A stretch of 64,000 nucleotides of DNA from Muribaculaceae bacterium (GTDB lineage Bacteria > Bacteroidota > Bacteroidia > Bacteroidales > Muribaculaceae): positions 62,001 to 126,000 of the forward strand of contig JAFLTQ010000001.1 in NCBI GenBank assembly GCA_022510385.1. Direction: 5' to 3'. The notes beneath the pieces were generated by a model that made no database searches, had not been told where the DNA came from, and saw only the letters and a list, made by a program, of their open reading frames with translations. Made by a program: the position numbers and the translations under genes. Below are positions 24,897-34,598 of the stretch, in pieces (position 1 is the first letter of the stretch; the number at the start of each line of letters is the position of its first letter).

Positions 24897-26279
24897 TTAT
24901 TTATTCTTGATAATCTGTGCCATAAACTCTGCCTCACACACAATCTTTTCCCCTACGAATGCATATCCCTTCACTATAGCGCATCCTCTCCGGATTTCTG
25001 TCATAAGACTGACGTTGAGAAGCAATGTATTTCCCGGCACTACCTTCTGGCGGAATTTCACGTTATCTATCTTCAGGAAATAGGTGCTGTAGGTGTGTGG
25101 ATCCTCTAAATAATTCAACACGAGCACGCCTGCTGTCTGCGCCATAGCCTCAACCTGCAAGACTCCGGGCATCACCGGCTCCTGGGGGAAATGACCCGGG
25201 AAGAAAGGCTCATTTACTGTTACGTTTTTCACTGCCACACAATGCTTGCGGTCGATTTCTATCACCTTGTCGATCAGCAAGAACGGATAGCGGTGGGGCA
25301 GCAATTTCTTGATTCCGTTTATATCAATCACCGGCTCTATGTTAGGATTATAGGCAGGACTCTGAATTTCCGTATGTTTCACAGCCTTACGTATCATCCT
25401 TGTAAACTGGTTGTTGATGGTGTGACCCGGTCGGACAGCTACAATCCTACCCTGAATCGGCTTTCCGATAAGAGCGAAATCTCCGATCACATCCATCAGC
25501 TTATGACGTGCCGGCTCATTATCCCATTTCAGTGGCTTTGGATTGATATATCCCAACTGGTCGATCTTAATAGGAGGAACCCCCATCAATGAGCATAATT
25601 CCTTTATATTCTCTTCAGAAGCGGGACGATCATAGATAACTATGGCATTTTCCAAGTCTCCACCCTTTATCAAGCCGGCATGGGCCAGCTCTTCTATCTC
25701 CCTGACGAATACAAATGTGCGGGCGCTTGCCACCTCTTGCTTGAAGTCAGCTATATCATCAAGCATGGCAAACTGATTCGGAAGCACCGGTGAATTATAT
25801 TCCACCATCACCTCTACGCTGAAATGATCATCCGGATAGATAGTAATCATCGATCCGGTCGCATCATCTTTCAGACTCATTTTCTCTTTGATTATAAAGA
25901 AGTCTTTATCAGCATCCTGAGATTCAAGACCCACTTTTTCCAATGCCTCTACATACTGAATGCTCGAGCCGTCGAGTATTGGCATTTCCGGACCATTCAG
26001 CTCTATGAGACAATTGTCAACGCCGGCTGCGTAAAGAGCTGCCAAGGCATGCTCTACCGTGCTTATCCTGACATCCTGTTTCCCAAGAACGGTGCCTCGC
26101 TTAGTGTCTACAACATTCTCTGCCACTGCTTCCACCACAGGCTCTCCATCCAAATCTACACGCTTGAAACGATACCCATGATTCACAGGAGCCGGCTTTA
26201 ATTCCGCCGTTATCTCCATTCCTGAATGCAATCCTTTCCCTTTGACCGTAAAAGGGCTCTTGAGCGTTAGTTGTTCCAT
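24897..26279 (-). CDS. lpxC-fabZ: Bifunctional UDP-3-O-acyl-GlcNAc deacetylase / 3-hydroxyacyl-ACP dehydratase (LpxC-FabZ fusion)
   Basis: 460 residues. LpxC covers about 1-300: SPFTVKGKGLHSG, a zinc-binding HALAALYAAGVDNC, ARTFVFVREIEEL, KLMDVIGDFALIG and PGHTINNQ. FabZ covers about 315-460: LLPHRYPFLLIDKV, NEPFFPGHFPQEPVMPGVLQ and VEAMAQTAG with the catalytic His and Glu. LpxC commits carbon to lipid A and FabZ runs the fatty-acid dehydration step, so the fusion ties the two branches together. This fusion is characteristic of Bacteroidetes. It is joined to lpxD by a TAATG stop/start overlap at 26279. Confidence 0.96.
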   Translation of the reverse strand: MEQLTLKSPFTVKGKGLHSGMEITAELKPAPVNHGYRFKRVDLDGEPVVEAVAENVVDTKRGTVLGKQDVRISTVEHALAALYAAGVDNCLIELNGPEMPILDGSSIQYVEALEKVGLESQDADKDFFIIKEKMSLKDDATGSMITIYPDDHFSVEVMVEYNSPVLPNQFAMLDDIADFKQEVASARTFVFVREIEELAHAGLIKGGDLENAIVIYDRPASEENIKELCSLMGVPPIKIDQLGYINPKPLKWDNEPARHKLMDVIGDFALIGKPIQGRIVAVRPGHTINNQFTRMIRKAVKHTEIQSPAYNPNIEPVIDINGIKKLLPHRYPFLLIDKVIEIDRKHCVAVKNVTVNEPFFPGHFPQEPVMPGVLQVEAMAQTAGVLVLNYLEDPHTYSTYFLKIDNVKFRQKVVPGNTLLLNVSLMTEIRRGCAIVKGYAFVGEKIVCEAEFMAQIIKNK

Positions 26280-27283
26280 TATTTATCTCTTTTTTTTGAC
26301 GCTAATAAATCAGCGACTCTTTTCATATACACTGTGTTTCGGGCAAACTGCATGGCCTCTACAGCCGGATAACCCATCATTTTCTTACCATCCTTTACAT
26401 TGGTATGCATACCCGACTGAGCTCCAAATTCATTGTCATCTCCAATCTCCAAATGCCCGGCAAATCCGCATTGACCGCCTACCCTGTTGCGGCTCCCTAT
26501 GCGTGTGGAACCTGCCACTCCAACCTGGGCGGCAAAGACATTATCCTCCCCTATCCTGACATTATGAGCTATCTGTATGAGGTTATCAAGCTTGGTGCCC
26601 CGGCCTATCAACGTATTCCCGAAAGTGGCTCTGTCGATTGTCGTGTTTGCTCCAACTTCCACATCATCTTCAATTATGACACCACCCATCTGCGGAATCT
26701 TTTCATAATGTCCCTCTACAGGGGCAAAACCGAAACCGTCTGAGCCCACAACCACTCCCGCATGTAAGATACATCTTTTCCCAATCTTGCATCCGGCATA
26801 TATTTTCACTCCCGGATATAGAATCGTGTTATCTCCTATTACACAATTATCCCCCACATAAACCTGGGGATATATCAAGACACTATTACCGATAGTGACA
26901 TTCTTACCGATATATGCAAATGACCCGACATAGACATCTTCCGGCAACGTGCTGTTCTCACCGACCATGACCGGTTGTTCAATGCCGCGGGGACGCGGTG
27001 TTGCCTGTGCCACCATACGCATCAATTGTGCAAGTGTGGAGTAAGGATCTGAAACCCTCACCAAAGTCGCCTTCAAATCTGATGGCGCCTCAAAGTCTTG
27101 TGATACAAGCAATATGGTTGCTCCCGTAGTGGAGGCGTAGTGTGCATATTTAGGATTCGCTATGAACGACAAATCGCCATCCGAAGCTTCTTCTATCTTT
27201 GCAAAATCGGAAACCTTGGCATTCTCATTCCCTTCAACGGAGCCTCCGCATAGGGCTGCCAACTCTTTCGCACTTATTTCCAT
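26279..27283 (-). CDS. lpxD: UDP-3-O-(3-hydroxyacyl)glucosamine N-acyltransferase
   Basis: 334 residues. The N-terminal uridine-binding domain (about 1-95) includes [21 protein letters not shown] beta-helix of hexapeptide repeats follows (about 100-300), with [48 protein letters not shown] (catalytic His) and [13 protein letters not shown]. It adds the second hydroxyacyl chain to glucosamine in lipid A synthesis. It is first in the minus-strand lpx operon. Upstream a GATATTTG near 27316 is a weak -7 candidate. Confidence 0.95.
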   Translation of the reverse strand: MEISAKELAALCGGSVEGNENAKVSDFAKIEEASDGDLSFIANPKYAHYASTTGATILLVSQDFEAPSDLKATLVRVSDPYSTLAQLMRMVAQATPRPRGIEQPVMVGENSTLPEDVYVGSFAYIGKNVTIGNSVLIYPQVYVGDNCVIGDNTILYPGVKIYAGCKIGKRCILHAGVVVGSDGFGFAPVEGHYEKIPQMGGVIIEDDVEVGANTTIDRATFGNTLIGRGTKLDNLIQIAHNVRIGEDNVFAAQVGVAGSTRIGSRNRVGGQCGFAGHLEIGDDNEFGAQSGMHTNVKDGKKMMGYPAVEAMQFARNTVYMKRVADLLASKKRDK

Positions 27284-27473
27284 AATTTATGTAAAGACAT
27301 ATTTTCTGCAAATATCGTGAAATTTTTAATACCATTTATAAAAATCATCTCAAAACATTGGCAATCGTAGTTTAATGCCTTATTTTATGTTCTTTCTCCC
27401 CTCTTTTATCTCTATAATTATATTGAAATTTGTAAAAGCCCTCTCTAAATTTTACCCATATCAAATATTTAAG

Positions 27474-27481
27474 TAATTTTG
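27474..27481 (+). promoter_or_regulatory. Probable -7 element of the methylmalonyl-CoA decarboxylase operon
   Basis: TAATTTTG fits TAnnTTTG exactly, and transcription would begin near 27488. No clear TTTG stands 19-20 bases upstream, so the call is partial. The leader of about 84 bases contains an imperfect GGGTTGC/GCAAGCCC hairpin. The remaining 288-base gap between lpxD and mce shows nothing else I can support. Confidence 0.45.
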
Positions 27482-27571
27482 CATTATGGGAAAAAGGGGG
27501 TTGCCATTTCCATACCCGAAAGCAAGCCCTCATAATAAGCAAAAATAAACATCTATAAACATACAGACATC

Positions 27572-28021
27572 ATGAAAATTTCACATCTGGAGCACATTGG
27601 CATTGCCGTGCCTGACCTTAAAGAAGCCATCAAATACTATGAAGATGTATTAGGCCTGAAATGTTACAAGCAGGAAGTGGTCGAAGATCAGAAAGTGACC
27701 ACCGCCTTCTTCAAAGTTGGCGACACAAAAATAGAGTTGCTTGAGGCTACCTCACCCGACAGCACAATCGCAAAATTTATTGAGAAAAACGGAGGTCGCG
27801 GCGGAATGCACCACATGGCTTTCGCTGTAGAAGATGGCGTGGCTGACGCTCTGGCTGAATGTGCCGACAAGGGTGTGCAACTCATCGACAAGGCTCCCAG
27901 AAAAGGCGCTGATGGCCTTCAAATCGCTTTCCTTCACCCCAAATCAACCCAGGCTGTCCTCACAGAACTCTGCGAAGACCCAGCCGGCAAAGAGGGTTGT
28001 TCTTGTGGCTGCAATAAATAA
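27572..28021 (+). CDS. mce: Methylmalonyl-CoA epimerase
   Basis: 149 residues, a vicinal-oxygen-chelate fold made of two beta-alpha-beta units. Metal ligands are visible in HLEHIGIAV (His near residue 6), MHHMAFAVED (His near 80) and VLTELCED (Glu). It interconverts the R and S forms of methylmalonyl-CoA. The C-terminus carries a small CSCGCN tail beyond the usual domain. It opens the operon with mmdA, the OadG-type subunit, the biotin carrier and mmdB, so it supplies the decarboxylase with the right isomer in succinate-to-propionate conversion. Confidence 0.95.
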   Translation: MKISHLEHIGIAVPDLKEAIKYYEDVLGLKCYKQEVVEDQKVTTAFFKVGDTKIELLEATSPDSTIAKFIEKNGGRGGMHHMAFAVEDGVADALAECADKGVQLIDKAPRKGADGLQIAFLHPKSTQAVLTELCEDPAGKEGCSCGCNK

Positions 28022-28056
28022 TTATTTGGTTTAACATATAACGATCTACTCCAAAT

Positions 28057-29610
28057 ATGGATAATTCTCAAGAGAAAATTAACGAACTGATTGAAAAAAG
28101 AGAATGTGCAAGAGTAGGTGGCGGCGAAAAAGCCATTGAAAAGCAACATGCTAAAGGAAAATACACAGCTCGTGAAAGAATTGCCCAGCTCCTTGATGAA
28201 GGTAGCTTTGAAGAGCTCGATATGTTTGTGACTCACAGATGCACAAACTTCGGCCAAGACAAGAAACATATTTTGGGTGACGGCGTAGTAACCGGGTTCG
28301 GCACTATCGAGGGTCGACTCGTTTATGTATTCGCTCAAGATTTCACCGTATTCGGCGGGTCTCTATCAGAAACGATGGCCCAAAAGATCTGCAAGGTTAT
28401 GGATATGGCCATGAAGATGGGTGCTCCCGTCATTGGCCTTAACGATTCCGGTGGCGCTCGTATCCAGGAAGGTATCAATGCTTTGGCCGGTTATTCAGAA
28501 ATCTTCCAACGCAATATCCTTGCATCCGGTGTGATCCCTCAGATTTCTGCTATTTTGGGACCATGTGCCGGTGGTGCTGTTTATAGCCCGGCTCTCACCG
28601 ACTTCACTATCATGGCAAAGGGAATTTCTTATATGTTCCTGACAGGTCCGACTGTAGTAAAGACTGTCACCGGAGAAGATGTAAGCCAGGAGGAACTTGG
28701 TGGTGCTTCTGTCCACTCTTGTAAGAGCGGTGTCACTCACTTTGCTGTTGAAAATGGTGAAGAGGCTCTTTTCATTATCCGCAAATTGATGAGTTTCATC
28801 CCTCAGAACAATCTTGAAGAGACTCCGCTGGTGCAATGTGACGACCCGATCGACCGTCTCGAAGATGCCCTCAACGACATTATTCCCGAAAGCGCAAAAC
28901 AGAGCTACGATATGTATGATGTCATCGGTGCTATCGTCGACAACGGTGAATTCCTTGAAATACATAGGGACTATGCTCGAAACATAATAATCGGGTTTGC
29001 CCGTTTCAACGGTCAAAGTGTTGGAATTGTAGCAAATCAGCCGAAAGTTTTAGCCGGCGTGCTGGATTCTAACGCTTCCCGCAAGGCAGCTCGTTTCGTG
29101 CGTTTCTGCGATGCTTTCAATATCCCTCTAGTAACGTTGGTTGATGTTCCGGGATTCCTTCCGGGCACAGGCCAGGAATACAATGGAGTGATACTTCACG
29201 GCGCAAAACTCCTTTATGCCTACGGGGAGGCAACAGTGCCCAAAGTGACTGTAACATTGCGTAAAAGTTATGGAGGAGCTCATATCGTGATGAGCTGCAA
29301 GCAGCTGCGTGGAGACATCAACTATGCATGGCCAACTTCTGAAATAGCTGTCATGGGGGCTGAAGGTGCTGTAGGTGTCCTTTATGCTAAAGAAATGAAG
29401 GAAGCTGAGGATCCTGCCAAGATAAGAGCTGAAAAAGAGGAGGAATACCGCAAACTCTTTGCCAATCCTTATCAGGCTGCCAAGTATGGATATATCGATG
29501 ATGTGATCGAACCTCGCAACACACGTTTCCGCATCATCCGTGCTTTACAGATGCTTGCCACCAAGAAACTCTCTAATCCACCGAAAAAACACGGTAATAT
29601 TCCTTTATAA
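28057..29610 (+). CDS. mmdA: Methylmalonyl-CoA decarboxylase/carboxyltransferase alpha subunit
   Basis: 517 residues, an acyl-CoA carboxyltransferase with two crotonase-like halves. Visible: [40 protein letters not shown], the oxyanion loops [13 protein letters not shown] and [18 protein letters not shown], then [13 protein letters not shown] and the C-terminal [12 protein letters not shown] with [10 protein letters not shown]. It moves CO2 from methylmalonyl-CoA to the biotin of the carrier subunit. The gene context (mmdB membrane subunit downstream) favours the Na+-pumping decarboxylase over propionyl-CoA carboxylase. Confidence 0.93.
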   Translation: MDNSQEKINELIEKRECARVGGGEKAIEKQHAKGKYTARERIAQLLDEGSFEELDMFVTHRCTNFGQDKKHILGDGVVTGFGTIEGRLVYVFAQDFTVFGGSLSETMAQKICKVMDMAMKMGAPVIGLNDSGGARIQEGINALAGYSEIFQRNILASGVIPQISAILGPCAGGAVYSPALTDFTIMAKGISYMFLTGPTVVKTVTGEDVSQEELGGASVHSCKSGVTHFAVENGEEALFIIRKLMSFIPQNNLEETPLVQCDDPIDRLEDALNDIIPESAKQSYDMYDVIGAIVDNGEFLEIHRDYARNIIIGFARFNGQSVGIVANQPKVLAGVLDSNASRKAARFVRFCDAFNIPLVTLVDVPGFLPGTGQEYNGVILHGAKLLYAYGEATVPKVTVTLRKSYGGAHIVMSCKQLRGDINYAWPTSEIAVMGAEGAVGVLYAKEMKEAEDPAKIRAEKEEEYRKLFANPYQAAKYGYIDDVIEPRNTRFRIIRALQMLATKKLSNPPKKHGNIPL

Positions 29611-29614
29611 GATT

Positions 29615-30247
29615 ATGCACCCTAATATCAATAGAAAGATGAAAAACAGGGTTTCAACAGGAATCATCATGATGGCTATGGCGGCACTCCCGCTATGGGC
29701 TTCTGCCTCCGTTCAAACGGAAGACAGGCCCGTTGTGGTTGAAGCTGTCGAAGTAGCGGAAGTGGTGCCCGCGGCTGAAGAAGAGCATACTCCTTTAGCT
29801 TTGCAAGCACCTGAAACCGGATTCCAATCCGATTATGGAGAGAGCAAGATAGCTCGTAGAATGACTCAGGCTGAAAAGAACCAAAATGCAGCCGAAAATG
29901 ACGGCTGGGGCGGTGCAATCACTATCATAGCCATGTGTATCGTGGTTTCAGCGCTTGTAGTCCTTTCTGTTCTTTTCATGCTCTTCGGTAAGGTTTCTCA
30001 AAACATTCTCACCTCCAGGAAGAAGAAAGCCAAGGCGGCTGCCGACCATCCTGAAGATGAAAATATTAATGAACTGGCTCCGGGAGAAGTGATTGCAGCA
30101 ATTTCTTTTGCTCTCACTCAACATTTTTCCGCACGTCATGATATCGAAGATCATCATCTAACAATCAAAAGGCTTCAAAAGGCCTATTCTCCTTGGAATT
30201 CTAAAATTTATAACCTGCGCCAGAATCTGGACCACAAAAGAAATTAA
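29615..30247 (+). CDS. OadG-family decarboxylase accessory (membrane) subunit
   Basis: About 210 residues from the ATG at 29615; the ATG at 29639 (MKNRVSTG, 202 residues) is an equally good start. A signal-like segment (residues about 17-32) precedes an acidic, Glu/Ala-rich linker. One clear membrane helix, ITIIAMCIVVSALVVLSVLF, is near residue 110. A basic stop-transfer and a soluble tail follow. This matches OadG/MmdD subunits, which hold the catalytic and membrane parts of Na+-pumping decarboxylases together. It starts four bases after mmdA. It is longer than typical OadG proteins because of both the N-terminal segment and the tail. Confidence 0.8.
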   Translation: MHPNINRKMKNRVSTGIIMMAMAALPLWASASVQTEDRPVVVEAVEVAEVVPAAEEEHTPLALQAPETGFQSDYGESKIARRMTQAEKNQNAAENDGWGGAITIIAMCIVVSALVVLSVLFMLFGKVSQNILTSRKKKAKAAADHPEDENINELAPGEVIAAISFALTQHFSARHDIEDHHLTIKRLQKAYSPWNSKIYNLRQNLDHKRN

Positions 30248-30253
30248 TCAATT

Positions 30254-30700
30254 ATGAGTCAGAAAGAATATAAATATAAAATCAACGGCATAAAGTTTAA
30301 TGTCTTGGTGGATGATCCGGAAGGCAATAAAGTGCATGTTGAGGTAAACGGAGTGCCATACACTGTCGAAATCGCAGACTCTCCGGAAGTGAAACCTACA
30401 GTATCACCGATAAAGAAACCGGAGAAAGCTCCACGCGCAGATAACGGAGAAAAGGTTGTGGCAAAACCTGCTGCTGCAAGCGGCTCCGGCTATCGCGTGA
30501 AAGCCCCTCTTCCCGGCACTGTTATGAGTATCCCCGTCTCAGTAGGCGATACCGTAGCCACAGGTGCAACAGTATGTGTGCTTGAGGCTATGAAGATGGA
30601 AAATGATATCCACACTCCAAAAGGAGGCGTGGTAAAACAGATCCTGGTGAATGTTGGTGACGCAGTGCCTCAAGATGGCGACATAATGGTTCTTGAATAA
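30254..30700 (+). CDS. mmdC: Biotin carboxyl carrier subunit of methylmalonyl-CoA decarboxylase
   Basis: 148 residues. The N-terminal part is a small beta segment, then a Pro/Lys/Ala-rich flexible linker (about 50-78). The biotinyl domain follows, with VKAPLPGTVMSIPVSVGDTV and EAMKMEND, where Lys114 is the biotinylation site. It shuttles the carboxyl group from MmdA to the membrane subunit MmdB. It begins six bases after the OadG-type gene. Confidence 0.94.
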   Translation: MSQKEYKYKINGIKFNVLVDDPEGNKVHVEVNGVPYTVEIADSPEVKPTVSPIKKPEKAPRADNGEKVVAKPAAASGSGYRVKAPLPGTVMSIPVSVGDTVATGATVCVLEAMKMENDIHTPKGGVVKQILVNVGDAVPQDGDIMVLE

Positions 30701-30729
30701 TTATAGGTGAATTTCCCAAAAATAATATT

Positions 30730-31902
30730 ATGATCTTAGCAGACTCTACATATTCATTTGGCGAATTCATGCGCCAGACTGTAGCCACATTCTGGGAATT
30801 CACAGGTTTTTACAATTGCGAATGGGAAAACCTTGTGATGCTCGCAGTGGGCTGTTTCTTCGTGTGGCTCGCCATAAAGAAGAACTTTGAACCGCTGCTC
30901 CTGGTGCCCATCGGGTTCGGTATGCTAATCGGCAACATCCCCTTTCAACAAGGGATGGAGATTGGTATTTACGAACCGGGGTCGGTGCTCAATATCCTTT
31001 ATAATGGTGTGGAACGAGGGTGGTATCCTCCTCTAATCTTCCTCGGAATCGGAGCAATGACTGATTTCTCTGCATTGCTTGCCAATCCCAAACTTATGAT
31101 TATAGGAGCGTGCGCTCAGTTCGGAATTTTCGGGGCTTATATGCTTGCTCTCCTTTGCGGTTTCGAGCCCCTTTCTGCCGGTTGTGTCGCTATAATAGGT
31201 GGTGCCGATGGCCCGACCGCTATATTCACTACTTCCAAGCTGAATCCCAACCTGCTCGGTGCGGTTGCCGTCTCGGCTTATTCCTACATGGCGCTTATCC
31301 CATTGATTCAACCACCGCTGATGAGATTCTTCACAACTAAGAAAGAAAGACTCATTAGAATGAAGCCAAACAGGGTTGTGACCCAGAACGAGAAAATTAT
31401 TTTCCCGGTAGTGGGTCTTCTTCTCACCTGTTTTGTTGTGCCTTCAGGTATTCCGTTGTTAGGAATGCTCTTCTTCGGAAATCTCCTCAGAGAGAGCGGA
31501 GTGACCACTCGTCTTGCCAAAACAGCGAGCAATGCAATGACAGATATAGTGACTATTCTGTTAGGTCTGACTGTAGGAGCCTCAACACAAGGCGATAAAT
31601 TCCTTACATTAGACACTTTGCTGATCTTCGGACTCGGGTTTGCGGCATTTATCATCGCTTCTTCAGCGGGTGTTTGCTCTGTTAAACTATTCAATGTATT
31701 CCTTAAGAAAGATAAGAAGATTAATCCGCTTATTGGTAATGCCGGCGTTTCTGCAGTGCCAATGGCTGCCAGAATCTCAAACAACCTCGGATTGGAATAC
31801 GACCCTAACAACTATCTCCTGATGCATGCAATGGGACCGAATGTTGCAGGCGTGATCGGTTCAGCTGTTGCTGCCGGTGTGCTCCTTAGCTTCTTAGGTT
31901 AA
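30730..31902 (+). CDS. mmdB: Na+-translocating decarboxylase beta subunit
   Basis: 390 residues, a polytopic membrane protein of the OadB/MmdB/GcdB family. It has LVPIGFGMLIGNIPFQ, FLGIGAMTDFSALLANPK with the essential Asp region, GGADGPTAIFTTSKLNPNLL, SYMALIPLIQPP, and the C-terminal GNAGVSAVPMAARISNNLG followed by NYLLMHAMGPNVAGVIGSA. It decarboxylates carboxybiotin and exports Na+. It ends the five-gene operon, so CO2 release during propionate production is used to build a sodium gradient. A strong terminator follows at 31925. Confidence 0.95.
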   Translation: MILADSTYSFGEFMRQTVATFWEFTGFYNCEWENLVMLAVGCFFVWLAIKKNFEPLLLVPIGFGMLIGNIPFQQGMEIGIYEPGSVLNILYNGVERGWYPPLIFLGIGAMTDFSALLANPKLMIIGACAQFGIFGAYMLALLCGFEPLSAGCVAIIGGADGPTAIFTTSKLNPNLLGAVAVSAYSYMALIPLIQPPLMRFFTTKKERLIRMKPNRVVTQNEKIIFPVVGLLLTCFVVPSGIPLLGMLFFGNLLRESGVTTRLAKTASNAMTDIVTILLGLTVGASTQGDKFLTLDTLLIFGLGFAAFIIASSAGVCSVKLFNVFLKKDKKINPLIGNAGVSAVPMAARISNNLGLEYDPNNYLLMHAMGPNVAGVIGSAVAAGVLLSFLG

Positions 31903-31924
31903 TATTATAATATCCTCTCTATGG

Positions 31925-31964
31925 GGGCTCCATTCGTTCACTTTTTATGGAGCCCTCTTTTTTT
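31925..31964 (+). terminator. Intrinsic terminator of the mmd operon
   Basis: GGGCTCCA (31925-31932) pairs with TGGAGCCC (31948-31955), followed by CTCTTTTTTT. It lies 23 bases after the mmdB stop. This is a classical rho-independent terminator. Confidence 0.9.
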
Positions 31965-32126
31965 ACTTTTTGACATAAGAGTTAGCATTCTCAATAAAAA
32001 AAGTAGAATCTCTTTATGTTAATATAAATTTTTAACATTTTATAGTAAACCCTTAAGAGATTTCTTTGTTTATCCTAAAGGTAGATAATAAGGTAAGGAT
32101 TTTTTATCCTTGGTAAATTCACAAGA

Positions 32127-32468
32127 ATGGTAGACGAAAAAGTAATACAAGAAATTTATAAAAAATATAGCAAGCCGCATAAGAATGTAGCCGACTTGCA
32201 GCTTGATTACTTCCTGCCAATTCTCGGTCAACATCATGCTATTGAAAACGATGGATTTGAAATTATCCTCAAAGATGTGGATGAATATAATCCTTTCAGA
32301 AGATTTCTTATCAGAAGCTTGAATGCTGTCTTGGAATTCGACAAACTAATTGCATTCGTATTCAAAACCCATATCCTGTTTATGGGGAAAGAGGATAACC
32401 AGCTCCACGTTCATATCAAACCGGAAGATAAACCCTCTTTGTTCGGAAGACTCTTCGGCAGAAAATAA
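32127..32468 (+). CDS. Conserved-looking small protein of unknown function
   Basis: 113 residues, with no family I recognise. It is soluble, without signal peptide or membrane segment, and mixed alpha/beta in appearance. A central FEIILKDVDEYNPFRRFLIR and FDKLIAFVFKTHILFMGKED precede a HVHIKPEDKP strand and a basic, Phe/Gly-rich end (SLFGRLFGRK). Codon use is like the neighbours, and an independent promoter region separates it from the mmd operon terminator. A small AAGGAT/ATCCTT hairpin lies at 32096-32111, just before the start codon. Confidence 0.6.
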   Translation: MVDEKVIQEIYKKYSKPHKNVADLQLDYFLPILGQHHAIENDGFEIILKDVDEYNPFRRFLIRSLNAVLEFDKLIAFVFKTHILFMGKEDNQLHVHIKPEDKPSLFGRLFGRK

Positions 32469-32654
32469 TATTTGAAAGGTTAGGTTTGAAAGGAATTTCC
32501 CACTTTATTTCAAGCAACTTCTCTTAAGGAAACCCACACTTTTGGCCCTTAATTCAAAAGTTTTTTTATTTTTTTTATATTTATTTGAAAGTTATTTTTG
32601 CGAATATAAAAAAACTATTAAATTCGCATCATAAACAAGAATCATAAAATCTTC

Positions 32655-33197
32655 ATGGTCTATAGATTTAAATTGGTAAGCGACGAAGTGAGCAATTTCT
32701 CACGCGAGTATGAAATCGACTCGACCGCCACTTTTTTACAACTACGCAACACTATTCTCGACAGCGTAGGATATTCTAAAGATGATTTCAATTCCTTTTT
32801 CCTATGTGACGACGATTGGCAGAAAAACGAAGAGATAACTCTCGAAGATATGGGTAGCTCAAGCGACCAGGATATATGGGTCATGGGCGACACCCCGCTA
32901 AATGAATTAATCGAGGAGGATGGCCAGCGCCTTATCTTCGTTTTTGATTATATGACAGAGAGAAGTTTCTTTATGGAAATGAAGGAATCCTTCCCGGGGA
33001 GAACTCTTTCAGATCCTATCTGTGTCTTGAAAAGAGGTAATCCTCCGGCACAGTATGTCGATCTTGACGAATTCGATGCTAAGATTGACAGCACAACTCT
33101 GACTCTCCCAACTGATGATCTCGACCTCGATATCTATGGAGATGATCAGTTTGACGACGAAGACATTTCCGACGGATTTGATATCAATAATATGTGA
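32655..33197 (+). CDS. pRiA4b ORF-3-like (IS1096 passenger TnpR family) protein
   Basis: 180 residues. The first 120 match the pRiA4b ORF-3 fold (MVYRFKLVSDEVSNFSREYE, then TFLQLRNTILDSVGYSKDDF and FFLCDDDWQKNEEITLEDMG). The C-terminal third is very acidic (LTLPTDDLDLDIYGDDQFDD). Database names call this family a transposon passenger, but no transposase or terminal repeat is nearby. In Bacteroidales it behaves as an ordinary chromosomal gene of unknown role. TATTTTTG at 32593-32600 is a possible -7 element. Confidence 0.72.
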   Translation: MVYRFKLVSDEVSNFSREYEIDSTATFLQLRNTILDSVGYSKDDFNSFFLCDDDWQKNEEITLEDMGSSSDQDIWVMGDTPLNELIEEDGQRLIFVFDYMTERSFFMEMKESFPGRTLSDPICVLKRGNPPAQYVDLDEFDAKIDSTTLTLPTDDLDLDIYGDDQFDDEDISDGFDINNM

Positions 33198-33277
33198 GTT
33201 TTAAGTTATAGAGAAATAAAATAAAAGAGAATTGCGAAGAGCTTAAAACTTATATCTGACATACTACAAAAATAAAA

Positions 33278-33306
33278 GGCATCCTATTCGGATGCCATTT
33301 ATTTTT
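33278..33306. terminator. Bidirectional terminator between convergent genes
   Basis: GGCATCC (33278-33284) pairs with GGATGCC (33290-33296) over a 5-base loop, with A-rich sequence before and T-rich sequence after. It can therefore stop transcripts from both the 32655 gene and spt. Confidence 0.8.
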
Positions 33307-33334
33307 CTATATTACAACTTGTATTTGCCGACTT

Positions 33335-34522
33335 TTAAGGTATTATCTCGTATTTCTTGAATACTTTCCTGATAGCCTCAATAGAACGTTCCACTTGTTC
33401 TTTGGTGTGTGTGGCCATCAATGAATAACGGATAAGAGTGTCATGCGGAGCTACTGCCGGTGTCACTACAGGATTCACAAACACTCCTTCATCGAGAAGG
33501 TCGCGGGTCACATGGAATGTCTTGTAGTCATCGCGGATGAATAGCGGGATAATCGGAGTGGATGTATTACCGATCTCACATCCCATCTCCCTGAATTTTT
33601 CAAGCGCATAATTTGTAATCTCCCAAAGATGAGCCTGACGTTCCGGTTCGGCAAGCATTATATCCAAAGCAGCATTGACAGCTGCTGTGGCTGCCGGAGT
33701 GATGCTGGCTGTAAAGATATAAGCACGTGAATGATGACGCAAGAAGTTGGTGATATCTTTATTTGTGGCAATAAATCCTCCGAGTGATGCAAATGATTTG
33801 CTGAATGTACCCATTATCAATTCCACGTCATCAGTAACTCCGAAATGGTTGCAGGTACCTCTTCCACCTTTACCGAAGACTCCGATTCCGTGGGCCTCAT
33901 CAACCATCACAGATGCATTATATTTTTTTGCCAATCTTGTGATTTCAGGCAAATTAGCCACATCTCCCTCCATCGAAAAGACTCCGTCAGTCACTATGAG
34001 CTTCACCTTATTGGGATCAGTTTTCTTTAATTGAGCCTCCAGGCTTTCCATATCGTTGTGGCGATATTTCAGATAGTTGGAGAAAGATAGTCTTCGCCCA
34101 TCTATAATTGAGGCATGGTCTTGTTCATCAAGGATTACGTAGTCTTCACGACCTGTAAGGGTGGAGATAACTCCAAGATTCACCCCGAATCCGGTGCTAT
34201 AGAGCATTGCATCCTCTTTCCCTACATAATCTGCAAGTCTTTCCTCCAATTGTTTGTGGATATCCAGAGTACCATTCAAAAAAGGAGAACCGGCCATACC
34301 TGTGCCATATTTTTTTGTGGCTGCTACGGCTGCCTCTATAACTTTTGGATGGTTGGTGAGCCCCATGTAGCTGTTTGAGCCGAACATAAGGACTTTTCGG
34401 CCGTTCATCAGCACCTCTGTGTTCTGCTCACTTGAAATAGCCCTGAAATATGGATATACTCCTGCTGCTTTTGCCTTCTGAGGGGCATCATAGACAGATA
34501 ATTTTTCTTGTAATAGACTCAT
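33335..34522 (-). CDS. spt: Serine palmitoyltransferase-like alpha-oxoamine synthase
   Basis: 395 residues, a PLP fold-type I enzyme. Substrate and cofactor motifs are FGSNSYMGLTNHPKV, YGTGMAGSPFLNGTLDIH, LDEQDHASIIDG, VDEAHGIGVFG, and GTFSKSFASLGGF with the PLP lysine near residue 241. The protein resembles the Bacteroides serine palmitoyltransferase, which joins serine and palmitoyl-CoA to begin sphingolipid synthesis. Related enzymes (glycine C-acetyltransferase, 8-amino-7-oxononanoate synthase) are the alternatives. The absence of biotin or threonine genes nearby and the N-terminus MSLLQEKLSVYDAPQKAKAA favour SPT. Its promoter is at 34599-34630. Confidence 0.85.
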   Translation of the reverse strand: MSLLQEKLSVYDAPQKAKAAGVYPYFRAISSEQNTEVLMNGRKVLMFGSNSYMGLTNHPKVIEAAVAATKKYGTGMAGSPFLNGTLDIHKQLEERLADYVGKEDAMLYSTGFGVNLGVISTLTGREDYVILDEQDHASIIDGRRLSFSNYLKYRHNDMESLEAQLKKTDPNKVKLIVTDGVFSMEGDVANLPEITRLAKKYNASVMVDEAHGIGVFGKGGRGTCNHFGVTDDVELIMGTFSKSFASLGGFIATNKDITNFLRHHSRAYIFTASITPAATAAVNAALDIMLAEPERQAHLWEITNYALEKFREMGCEIGNTSTPIIPLFIRDDYKTFHVTRDLLDEGVFVNPVVTPAVAPHDTLIRYSLMATHTKEQVERSIEAIRKVFKKYEIIP

Positions 34523-34546
34523 ATTGTTGCTCTTTGCATTCTCCTT

Positions 34547-34569
34547 GCCTATTTAGGATTACAATAGGC
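34547..34569. promoter_or_regulatory. Hairpin in the spt leader
   Basis: GCCTATT (34547-34553) pairs with AATAGGC (34563-34569) across 9 bases, inside the roughly 70-base leader between the spt promoter and ATG. AAGGAG follows it in the mRNA, so folding could affect ribosome access. Confidence 0.4.
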
Positions 34570-34598
34570 ATGAAAAAAGTGGAAGTCGTTTTAGAATG

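Noticed and set aside
24890-24943. Longer LpxA N-terminus overlapping FabZ
   Set aside because: It needs a non-ATG start and adds residues absent from LpxA proteins.
32655-33197. Evidence of an insertion sequence from the TnpR-like family name
   Set aside because: No transposase, terminal inverted repeats or target duplication flank the gene.
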